Origin: JBBQWR01 sp038210495
GTDB taxonomy: Bacteria > Planctomycetota > Planctomycetia > Pirellulales > DATAWG01
Length of the DNA: 23,482 bases
Reading direction: 5' to 3'
NCBI GenBank assembly: GCA_038210495.1
Contig: JBBQWR010000062.1
Span: 1-23,482, forward strand
Part shown: in pieces, positions 14,501 to 20,878 of the stretch
Position numbering within the stretch: the first letter of the stretch is position 1
Layout: each line of letters begins with the position of its first letter
Position numbers and translations under genes: made by a program
Notes under the pieces: model-generated
The model's input: the letters and a program-made list of their open reading frames with translations, nothing else
What the model was told of the DNA's origin: nothing
Databases searched by the model: none

Positions 14501-16369
14501 GCGACGCCATTTTGACGCGACCGGGTCGTCTGGATCGACGCTCTCAGGGCTGGCCGGACCCTGCTCGAACAGATCGGCGACTTTTTTCAGATTTTTGATC
14601 AGATCGAGGATTTGTTGACGCGTTTCTTCGGTCGCCCACGCGGCGTTGTTCAGATCGTGCCAAAACACGAAATCGGGCGCCTCGAACATCAGTCGATTGC
14701 GATCGCGAACGATCGCGGCCATTTCCGCGTCGCGGTCGTAGCTCTTCTTTGCGGCGCCCGAGTCGAACTGCTGCTCCAGGTCCTTGATTCGTTGGCGTGG
14801 CTCCAGGCCGGGCGCGCGGGCGTTGAGCAGCGAAATAAATTCTTCGCCGCCGAGCGATCGCAGCCCGTAGTTGGCCAACGAGCGACGATAAAATCGCCAC
14901 AGATGCGGAGCGTAGTCGCGCGGACCCCAAGGCTGATTGTCTTGTCGCTGGGCGACCTCGAGCTTGGCGCGGAGGACTTCGCGAATCGCGTCGTTGCCAT
15001 CGGGCGCCGGCGTGGAGTTAGCGGCGGCGCTTGCATCGGCGGCGGTGGATTTTTCCGGGGGCTTCTTGTCCGCGGCTTTGGGATTGACCGGTTTTACATC
15101 CGCCGGCTTCGCTGGCGGCTTTGCGGTCGCTTTCGGATCGGCGGCTTTCGGATCGGCCGGTTTTGCATCCGGCGGTTGGGCGTCCGGTGGCTTGGCCGGC
15201 GCCCCTGCAGCAGGATCGGCCAGCGCCAATAGCGAACTCGGTTCGACCGTCATCGACGTGGCCGCCAGGGCGCCCGATCGCGAACGCCCCTCGCCGGTCG
15301 TCTTGCTTGCCGGTTTCGATTCCGCCGGCTTGCCGTCGGGCGTCTTTGCGTCTGGAGTCTTGTCGTCGGCTTTCGCGACTTTCGGTGGCCGGCCCAGTCT
15401 TAGCAGCACGATCTCGCTGGCGGCGATCCGGTCGCGGTCTTCATCGACGTCCCAGCGGACGCGTCCTTTGCCGCCGCGGAGGAAAATGGGGGTCTGCGTT
15501 TCCGATTGCTTCGTGTTGTTCCAGGTCCACCCGGCGACTTGAGTATGCAGATAGGCAAACAACTCCAGCAGGTTGATCTCGCGATCCTGATTGCCGGTTT
15601 TTGCTTCGTCGGCTCCGCCGCGGAGCCCTTCGGTGATGAAGTAATTGAAAATCGAACGCCGTCCGCCATAGGAAATGTGCGACTGCTCGAATTGCGAGTT
15701 CGAGAGGATCACCCAGATCGAGCTATCCACCCCGGCCTTCGCGACCTCTTGCTCGACGAGTCGCGGAAACTCATTCGCCACGACGCCCAGTCGCGGGTCG
15801 GCTTCGGTTCGCCCCACGTCGATGAGCAGAATCTTGGCCGAGGCTTGCGACGATTTTTTCAAATCGGATAGCAGTTCACTGATCTTGTAGCGGCCGGTCG
15901 TCTTGCCCGACTGGTATTGGCTGAGCAGCACATAGGGCTCGCCCCCATCGCCAATACCGTGAGCCGATAGATAAAGCAGCATCCGATCGCGCGAATGGAC
16001 CGAGTTGGCCAACTCGTCGCTCAGTGCCCGCTGCAATTCCTGCGGCCCCGAAAACTTGAACGACGTCAGATGAGCTTCTTTGCCTAGCTCGTCGAGACCC
16101 TGTCGGTCCTCGAACACAAACGGAATCGGCGGCAGCTCCTGCGAGTCGTAGTCGCCGATGGTGAGCGAGGCGATGACCAGCCGCGACGACGGCCAAATCC
16201 ACAGGATCAATAAGTAGACGAACAGCCCCAGCAGCGCGACGCCGAACAACGTGCCCATGAATCGCCGCGCTCGCAGCGCCCGGGGCGAAAGATGCTGGGC
16301 TTCTTCCGGCGTCCGCCAGGATTTGCGCTGGCTTAGCGACGGGCGAGAGGGACGGGTGGGTCGGGACAT
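11534..16369 (-). CDS. Giant membrane-anchored caspase-like protein lacking the catalytic Cys
   Basis: This 1611-residue protein has a basic N-terminus (RALRARR) before one membrane helix (about 37-60), so the bulk is probably outside the cytoplasm. Residues about 70-300 resemble a clan CD caspase (C14) domain, with LLYLSAHGIGDGGEPYVLL containing catalytic-type His137 and YFITEGLRGGAD near 243-254. The strand expected to end D-x-C-R reads ILLIDVGRT, with Gly186 at the Cys position. An Ala/Pro/Lys low-complexity linker (about 330-455) follows, then a long helical region with a CVAC motif, beta-sandwich segments, an Ig-like part (TPPKVTPVDRGG) and a C-terminal CarboxypepD-reg-like domain (1519-1611). 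It is divergent from tssK. It is probably a pseudoenzyme or scaffold; the function is unknown. Confidence 0.75.
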   Translation of the reverse strand: MSRPTRPSRPSLSQRKSWRTPEEAQHLSPRALRARRFMGTLFGVALLGLFVYLLILWIWPSSRLVIASLTIGDYDSQELPPIPFVFEDRQGLDELGKEAHLTSFKFSGPQELQRALSDELANSVHSRDRMLLYLSAHGIGDGGEPYVLLSQYQSGKTTGRYKISELLSDLKKSSQASAKILLIDVGRTEADPRLGVVANEFPRLVEQEVAKAGVDSSIWVILSNSQFEQSHISYGGRRSIFNYFITEGLRGGADEAKTGNQDREINLLELFAYLHTQVAGWTWNNTKQSETQTPIFLRGGKGRVRWDVDEDRDRIAASEIVLLRLGRPPKVAKADDKTPDAKTPDGKPAESKPASKTTGEGRSRSGALAATSMTVEPSSLLALADPAAGAPAKPPDAQPPDAKPADPKAADPKATAKPPAKPADVKPVNPKAADKKPPEKSTAADASAAANSTPAPDGNDAIREVLRAKLEVAQRQDNQPWGPRDYAPHLWRFYRRSLANYGLRSLGGEEFISLLNARAPGLEPRQRIKDLEQQFDSGAAKKSYDRDAEMAAIVRDRNRLMFEAPDFVFWHDLNNAAWATEETRQQILDLIKNLKKVADLFEQGPASPESVDPDDPVASKWRRDLADQHNQLLLVEGRLFKTIQEQVDALAGSPDPGTAERALNLLSVPLLTAKQRAGLMNSMVRLAANQPLKPVADDAVHPKSVLDTTLERIKHRAILDVALAQLVNRDLVSAGLTGSLQEVRQPSSGREEEFCVACRKLGGQLRNCYEATPELIDEKMRSEGAGAWKAWRSAESMIRLADARDATAIDEKLQRFGRSQWVNPFAGVPMPQPKGTIVIDLPEGSPAGAPIELSMAQPRKLLWTMRPEGNRRLPGVVNLQIKYDKDLIQVLDQQGNLLPPGQVDDLVAKVGDMSLALEYQVLPLKDSGESTLLEVHWNYDGKGRDTRTELALPAPRFLEIFARGQLGTLSSPDGAETAPVSGQSGWVSFHPTFGKDATCRLSARPFPTGQTEYQFSAHNAAAVAKKIKYTLYAWAKTDPGQPTAKTAPPTFSWDLAQPPPPGCEKLLEQEIQFVAGATQPLPFAVAATPPPAKDPAAKDAAPPAKPAPPLGDDADRPFDRYLIAVLDDVDKPGDRQALVLDVQPQHPAAYLKPEVTYDPQDGVLHIDIDSVDPARLPAAGSRIEWLPDDSIFHASQAKITSATIRPNQSGPARLKANVAANARQSVRVYLTADGYPRAFFYEVPLSTLSRNVERTVLNWREIAILAPKKESELYYKEKDRLKIDLQADAPPPGATDRLFSFRVTLEPQPKVDGGASGVEQVFQRDRDWDLRMVAGAPPGSLRIKSAVHDLSAVLDTSGFQNQRLLIRAALDERLRGAVDPREVKHDDVTAIFDSTPPKVTPVDRGGIVATQGESLEIKVKATDELSGIKLVQAAFERDEDKGNLKNPKKARASSTEKDLYVISFTADELKSLAPGSDYPLWVDAIDKVGNASEPIQLKLAVNKPPPPPPANTQALAKTQRVEGTVFYSRAVAGAKVMLVQGPIIPNNPNISGKVAYSDQNGKFVFDGVDPGDYSLIAEGKAANKVRKAPPLGVHVEAPPAPAPMPVKIELD

Positions 16370-16846
16370 ATTGGCCCGTCGAGATTGAGTCTGGCTTGTG
16401 TACCCGCGAAAACGACGTCCCGACCGCCAAAATTGCCACCGTCGAACCGCTTCAGCCGAACCGCTTCAGCCGAACGACCGGCGATCCGCCCACGCAGGGG
16501 CACAACGTCGTCGCAAATCGGCGTTAAATACGCCACCGAGAGGCGTCGGCTATTGAGTCGTCCCCCGGTTTGCAAGTATTGTAGTGTGTTTGGGAGAGAA
16601 CTGTAAAGCATCGTGGCGCCGCGATATCAACCCGAAGCGTCAGCGAGGCCGCCGCGGATTTGGGAGATGGGATTTGGGGGTAGGGAAGAACGCCACTTCG
16701 TGGCGGATGATAGGTCTTCCCCACCCCCTAATTCCCATTTCCGGCGACGCATCCTTGCTGACGCTTCGGGTTAGTATGCCCGAACCAGCTTACGGTTCGT
16801 ATCGAAGTGTGACCTCCCAAGCTTTCAACCGGGTCCACAATCCATC
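16370..16846. promoter_or_regulatory. Divergent intergenic region between the pseudo-caspase gene and tssK
   Basis: This 477-base region should contain promoters for both directions. It holds one large nested palindrome (16629-16772). The open frames here translate the repeat (NPKRQRGRRGF, LTLRV) and are not genes. I see no clear sigma-70 or sigma-54 promoter and no strong ribosome-binding site for either start. Confidence 0.6.
16629..16772. repeat. Nested palindrome, AACCCGAAGCGTCAGCGAGG family
   Basis: The outer arms AACCCGAAGCGTCAGCGAGG (16629-16648) and CCTTGCTGACGCTTCGGGTT (16753-16772) pair at 19 of 20 positions. Inner arms (about 16664-16689 and 16714-16738) also pair imperfectly, and the tip is CGCCACTTCGTGGCG (16691-16705) with a perfect 6-bp stem. 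The element can therefore fold on itself over 144 bases. It looks like a MITE- or REP-type unit of a family common in planctomycetes. Confidence 0.85.
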
Positions 16847-18328
16847 ATGCGACATCATCCGGTTAACTGGTCCGAGGGAATGTTTCTCCTCCCTCACCAC
16901 TTCCAAGCCGCCGACCAGTATTGGGACGAATTGGTCAAAGGCTCCGAGTCGTGCGACCACGAGTACAACTACGGCCTGCGGGCGATGGACCTGAGCCTCG
17001 ACGCGATCTCGAATTCGCACTTCCAAATCAATTCCTATCAGGCCCGGATGCGCGACGGGACCTATGCTTGCCTTGAGGCCAGCCGCGAGCCGGACCGCGT
17101 CGAGATGCGCGGCCAACTCGACGAAGCTAGCGAGCTAACTCGCATGCTCCGGGCGAATCTCGAAGAAACACTGGCCGTCGACACGGCCGTGCGGATTTAT
17201 CTCGCTGTTCCCAAATTCCGCCCCGAGACGGCCAACGTCACCACCGATCCGACCAACACGACGTCGCGGTTTCTCGAGACGCTGAAACAACGGCTGGACG
17301 AAAGTCTCGGCGAGAACGATCAAGAAGTCTCGCACCGAGTTTTGCAAGTCCGGCTGATGCTTTCGACCGAGGACCTCTCGGGCTACGACGTGTTGCCCGT
17401 CGGACAGGTCACGCGGATCGGCGATCGCAAGGCGGGGCCGCAGCTCGACGTGCGCTATATCCCACCGCTGTTGTCGGTCGACGCCTGGCCGCCGCTCAGC
17501 CGGGACATCATTCGTGCGGTCTACGACAAGATCGGCAAGAAAATCGAAGTGCTCAGCGAGCAGGTCGTCACCCGCGGCTTGACGCTCGCCAGCTCCGAGC
17601 CGGGCGATCTCGACCGGCTGTTCATGCTGATGCAATTGAGCACGGCGTATACGACGCTGGGCGTGATGGCTTTCGCCGGCGGCGTGCATCCGCTCGTGGC
17701 CTATAAGGAACTGTGCCGGATCGTCGGCCAGTTGTCGATCTTCTCGAAAGAGCGCCGCCCCCCCGAGGTGCCGCAATACGATCACGACGACCTGGGCCGA
17801 ATCTTTTATTGGGTTCGCGACAAGATCGAAGAGCTGCTCAAGGCCATTGTCGACCCCGAATACGAACAACGCTTCTTCGTCGTGGTGGCCAAGGGCATGC
17901 AGGTGGCGCTGGAGCAAAAGTGGCTCACCGGCGAGTGGAAGTGGTTCGTCGGCGTGGCACACGAGCGCATCTCCGACCTGGAATGCCGTGAACTGCTCGA
18001 AAAGGAAGGCAACCTGGACTGGAAGTTGGCCAGCAAGCAAGACGTCGACTATTTGTTCGAGCGGCGGATTCCCGGCCTGGCGCTCAAAGCGGTCGAGCGA
18101 GCGCCCCGCTATCTGCCGATGAGCCGGAATTGGAACTATTATGAAGTCAACAAAGACGGTCCCGCTTGGAAGAATGTGCACGTGACGCAATCGCTCGCGA
18201 TGCGATTGAAAGAGGCGCTACTGGTCAAGCCCGAAGAATTGCAAGGGGGCCGACGACTGGTGGTCAAGCACCGCGGCAAGGAGGTCGACTTGGAGTTCGC
18301 GCTGTTCGCCGTGCGCATGCCCACATGA
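16847..18328 (+). CDS. tssK: Type VI secretion baseplate protein TssK
   Basis: TssK is a trimeric cytoplasmic adaptor that links the T6SS baseplate to the TssL-TssM membrane complex. The 493-residue protein begins MRHHPVNWSEGMFLLPHHFQ, which contains the hallmark W-x-E-G-M-F-L-x-P-H-H-F-Q of the family. Typical later parts include YDVLPVGQVTRIGDRKAGPQ, then RYIPPLL, and the helical middle LFMLMQLSTAYTTLG with HPLVAYKELCRIVGQLSIF. The C-terminal domain has YLPMSRNWNYYEV. The length is slightly above the usual value of about 440-450. It starts a plus-strand operon and overlaps tssL by 4 bases (ATGA). ATG 16847 has no clear Shine-Dalgarno sequence. No other baseplate gene is visible nearby. Confidence 0.92.
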   Translation: MRHHPVNWSEGMFLLPHHFQAADQYWDELVKGSESCDHEYNYGLRAMDLSLDAISNSHFQINSYQARMRDGTYACLEASREPDRVEMRGQLDEASELTRMLRANLEETLAVDTAVRIYLAVPKFRPETANVTTDPTNTTSRFLETLKQRLDESLGENDQEVSHRVLQVRLMLSTEDLSGYDVLPVGQVTRIGDRKAGPQLDVRYIPPLLSVDAWPPLSRDIIRAVYDKIGKKIEVLSEQVVTRGLTLASSEPGDLDRLFMLMQLSTAYTTLGVMAFAGGVHPLVAYKELCRIVGQLSIFSKERRPPEVPQYDHDDLGRIFYWVRDKIEELLKAIVDPEYEQRFFVVVAKGMQVALEQKWLTGEWKWFVGVAHERISDLECRELLEKEGNLDWKLASKQDVDYLFERRIPGLALKAVERAPRYLPMSRNWNYYEVNKDGPAWKNVHVTQSLAMRLKEALLVKPEELQGGRRLVVKHRGKEVDLEFALFAVRMPT

Positions 18329-18972
18329 GACCGGAATTCGCCAAAGCCGTCGACCCGATCTTCGAGCATGTGCTGCGCCTGTTGGATCGCATCGATCGCA
18401 ACGAGCTGATCTCGCCCGAGGAGGAAATGCATCGCGTCAAGGCGATGATCGATCGGGCCGACGCCACGATGGGCGCCTCGCGCGAATGGCAGCTCGCCAA
18501 GAGCGGGCTGGTGTATTGGATCGACGAGGTGCTGATCCAAGCCCCGTGGGAAGGGCGGAACGTTTGGTACGAGGCCTGTCTCGAACGGCAGTATTTCAAC
18601 AAGCGCGACGCCGCGCGGGATTATTTCGTCGACGCTAAGGAAGCATCGAGCAGCCCGCAGCGCGACGCGCTGGAGGTGTACTATCTCGGCGTGATCCTCG
18701 GGTTCCGCGGTTTGTACGACGACCCGGAAAAGTGGTACGACCTGATCCAGCAATACGAATTGCCCGACACGCTGCAAGAGTGGGTGAAGCAAACCTCGCA
18801 GGCGGTTCGCGGCCGGCCGAAGCCGCCGATCACGCCGACCCGCAACTTCGGCCGCGGCGCTCCGCCGCTCAGTGGCCAGGGCATGTTCATCGCGGCGCTC
18901 GCGGCCCTCGCCGTGGTGTCGGCGATCACACTGATCACAACCTGGGTGCTCTACTTCGTAATCCCGCAGTGA
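18325..18972 (+). CDS. tssL: TssL (DotU/IcmH) type VI secretion inner-membrane protein
   Basis: The 215-residue protein has the length and build of the TssL cytoplasmic domain plus anchor. It has an N-terminal helical bundle (FEHVLRLLDRI, LAKSGLVYWIDEVL), the conserved W-E-x-x-x-x-W-Y-E-A element (APWEGRNVWYEACLERQYFN), and YYLGVILGFRGLY typical of DotU. A single C-terminal membrane helix follows (about 187-210). It has no peptidoglycan-binding extension. I chose ATG 18325, which overlaps the tssK stop; an upstream start at 18166 would lie deep inside tssK. TssL and TssM form the base of the T6SS membrane complex, and TssL also contacts TssK. A palindrome separates it from tssM. Confidence 0.9.
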   Translation: MRPEFAKAVDPIFEHVLRLLDRIDRNELISPEEEMHRVKAMIDRADATMGASREWQLAKSGLVYWIDEVLIQAPWEGRNVWYEACLERQYFNKRDAARDYFVDAKEASSSPQRDALEVYYLGVILGFRGLYDDPEKWYDLIQQYELPDTLQEWVKQTSQAVRGRPKPPITPTRNFGRGAPPLSGQGMFIAALAALAVVSAITLITTWVLYFVIPQ

Positions 18973-19009
18973 ACCGCGCGACTGAATATCATTTCGCCGC
19001 AGCGCCCCC

Positions 19010-19110
19010 TTAGCCGCGTTCGCTTGCAACGCGATTTTTCCGCCAATCGATTAGCGAATTAAAGACAAAACCAGAATCCAAACAAGCGCGTCGCGAGCGA
19101 ACGCGGCTAA
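19010..19110. repeat. Palindromic repeat, TAGCCGCGTTCGCT family, copy 2
   Basis: The arm 19010-19033 begins TTAGCCGCGTTCGCTTGCAA. It pairs with 19087-19110 at 22 of 24 positions, around a 53-base less GC-rich interior. The arms are the same as those of copy 1 between dnaN and dciA. It lies inside the tssL-tssM spacer (177 bases), so the operon is interrupted by a hairpin-forming unit. Confidence 0.88.
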
Positions 19111-19149
19111 AAACAATCCGATCGAGCGCCATCCCGTCGTGAAATTTCC

Positions 19150-20808
19150 ATGATCAAAACTTTCTTTCAGGAATTTTTTTACTATCTGACCTATCCGATC
19201 CGGGCGATCATGATGCCCGATCGGTGGGTGTTCCGCATGCGGCGGATCACCAATGTCTCGATGCCCGTCGGCGTCTCGCTGATCGTGGCCCTGTTTCTCG
19301 TCGTCTGCGTGGTGACATTCTTCATCATCACCCGCACGATGGGCCGCGATCTGTTCTACGACTTGCCCTGGTGGAAAGGGGCGCCGGTCGTCGTCCTGCT
19401 GGTGATCATCATTCCGATCGTCACTTACTACTGCATCAAGCTGTGGATGGAAGGCGAGTGGTCGGCGTTTGAAGATATCGATCGGGCCTGGAAGGCGGGC
19501 GTTGCCGAGCTGACCCGCAACGGCCTCGATCTCCGCCGAACTCCGATCTTTCTGGTTCACGGCACGGAGAGCTCCGAAAGCGAGACGCAATTCTTCGCCG
19601 CCAGCGGGTTGAGTCTCACCGTCGAAAATTTCCCGTCCGGCCCCAGCGCTTTGCACTGGTACGCCAACCGCGACGGCGTATATCTGGTATGCAGCGACGT
19701 CGGATGCCTCAGCCACTTGGCCGCCAAAGCCAGCCAACTTGAAGACGAGGCTTCGACGATGAAGCGGCCCCGGCCCGACGCCGATGCTTCTTCCGGCATT
19801 CGGGCCACGGTCTGGCCGTCGGAACTCCGGCCGCCGGAGCCCGTCGCGAAGCCCGTGGAGTTCCAGGCCCCCGCGCGCGGTCCCGTGGGAGGCGACGACA
19901 TCCGCGGCACGATGTTCATCGACCCCGAGATGGAAGCCCGCGTCGCCCAGCAGGCCTCGGCCGCGTCGCCAAGCAAAAAGGGGCGGCTGACGTTCGATCG
20001 CCGCGAGGTGGATTTGCAGCGGCGACGGATGGAGCATCTGTGCCGCTTGATCCGCCGCGCGCGGCGCCCCTTGTGTCCCGTGAATGGCATGCTCAGCGTG
20101 CTGCCGATCAACATGCTGCTGGCCGACGACGAAGAAGGGGGCAGCACAAAGGAAGCGGCTCGCGTGGATATCGACACGCTGGTCAAGACGCTCCAGCTTC
20201 GTTGTCCCGTCATGGCGGTGGTTGCCGGTTGGGAGGCCGAGACAGGATTCCACGAGTTGATTCGCCGGTTGCCGCCGGAATCGGCCCGCCGCGAGCGGTT
20301 CGGAAAGGGGTTCGACGTATGGGCGCCCCCGGCCACCGAAGAAATCGGCGCCCTGTGCAAACAGGCCTGCGGCGCGTTTGAGGACTGGGTCTATTATCTA
20401 TTCAAAGAGCGCGATGCGTTGCGGCGGCCGGGCAACCGCTTGCTTTATGCCCTGCTGTGTCGAGTGCGGCTGTATTTGGAAACGCGGCTCGATCGAATCC
20501 TGGTCGGCACGTTCGCTCAGGACTCGGTAACGACCACGCCCACCGCGCAGCCGCAGACCGAGCCGATGCTGTTCGCCGGCTGTTATTTCGCGGCGGCCGG
20601 CAGCACGGAGGACCGCCAAGCCTTCGTTCGCAGTGTCATGAACAAGCTGCCCGACCAGCAAGAAGAACTGGAGTGGATCGACAAGGCGGTTCGCGACGAC
20701 CAGCGTTATCGGCTGGCCGCCTGGATCGGCTGGACCTTGGTTCTGGCTTTGGTCATTGCCGAGGGCGCCATGCTCTATTTCCGGTTGAACACCGGCGGCC
20801 ATTCGTAG
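19150..20808 (+). CDS. tssM: Short TssM (IcmF-like) type VI secretion protein lacking the periplasmic domain
   Basis: TssM normally has two N-terminal membrane helices, a cytoplasmic NTPase-like domain, a third helix and a large periplasmic domain, with about 1100-1200 residues. This protein has 552. Helices 1 and 2 are at about 39-61 and 77-98. The NTPase-like domain shows EHLCRLIRRARRPLCPVNGM and LVKTLQLRCPVMAVVAGWEA, as in IcmF proteins. Helix 3 (WIGWTLVLALVIAEGAMLYF) ends only about eight residues before the stop, so the periplasmic part is absent. The P-loop position reads VHGTESSESETQFFAASG, without G-x-x-x-x-G-K-S/T. The order tssK-tssL-tssM supports the call. Confidence 0.82.
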   Translation: MIKTFFQEFFYYLTYPIRAIMMPDRWVFRMRRITNVSMPVGVSLIVALFLVVCVVTFFIITRTMGRDLFYDLPWWKGAPVVVLLVIIIPIVTYYCIKLWMEGEWSAFEDIDRAWKAGVAELTRNGLDLRRTPIFLVHGTESSESETQFFAASGLSLTVENFPSGPSALHWYANRDGVYLVCSDVGCLSHLAAKASQLEDEASTMKRPRPDADASSGIRATVWPSELRPPEPVAKPVEFQAPARGPVGGDDIRGTMFIDPEMEARVAQQASAASPSKKGRLTFDRREVDLQRRRMEHLCRLIRRARRPLCPVNGMLSVLPINMLLADDEEGGSTKEAARVDIDTLVKTLQLRCPVMAVVAGWEAETGFHELIRRLPPESARRERFGKGFDVWAPPATEEIGALCKQACGAFEDWVYYLFKERDALRRPGNRLLYALLCRVRLYLETRLDRILVGTFAQDSVTTTPTAQPQTEPMLFAGCYFAAAGSTEDRQAFVRSVMNKLPDQQEELEWIDKAVRDDQRYRLAAWIGWTLVLALVIAEGAMLYFRLNTGGHS

Positions 20809-20842
20809 TTGCCGAGTGGCCGATTCGTTCGGCTGGGCGCCA

Positions 20843-20866
20843 GGAGAGCGGTCCCGGCCGCTCTCC
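20843..20866. terminator. Probable terminator between convergent tssM and GH5 genes
   Basis: GGAGAGCGG and CCGCTCTCC form a perfect 9-bp stem with a 6-base loop, followed by ATTTAA on the plus strand. It sits 34 bases behind tssM and just beyond the 3' end of the convergent glycosidase gene, so it may serve both. The T-run is short. Confidence 0.6.
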
Positions 20867-20878
20867 ATTTAACGCAGT

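Noticed and set aside
16584..16994. 136-residue plus-strand frame before and into tssK
   Set aside because: Its N-terminal half translates the palindromic repeat (INPKRQRGRRGF, LLTLRV) and its C-terminal half is an out-of-frame reading of tssK.
17135..18190. 351-residue minus-strand frame opposite tssK
   Set aside because: Antisense to the well-supported TssK, with no independent evidence.
19051..20253. 400-residue open frame on the minus strand opposite tssM
   Set aside because: Antisense shadow of tssM. It would begin inside tssM and run into the palindrome, and it is Asp/His/Arg-rich without domain signs.
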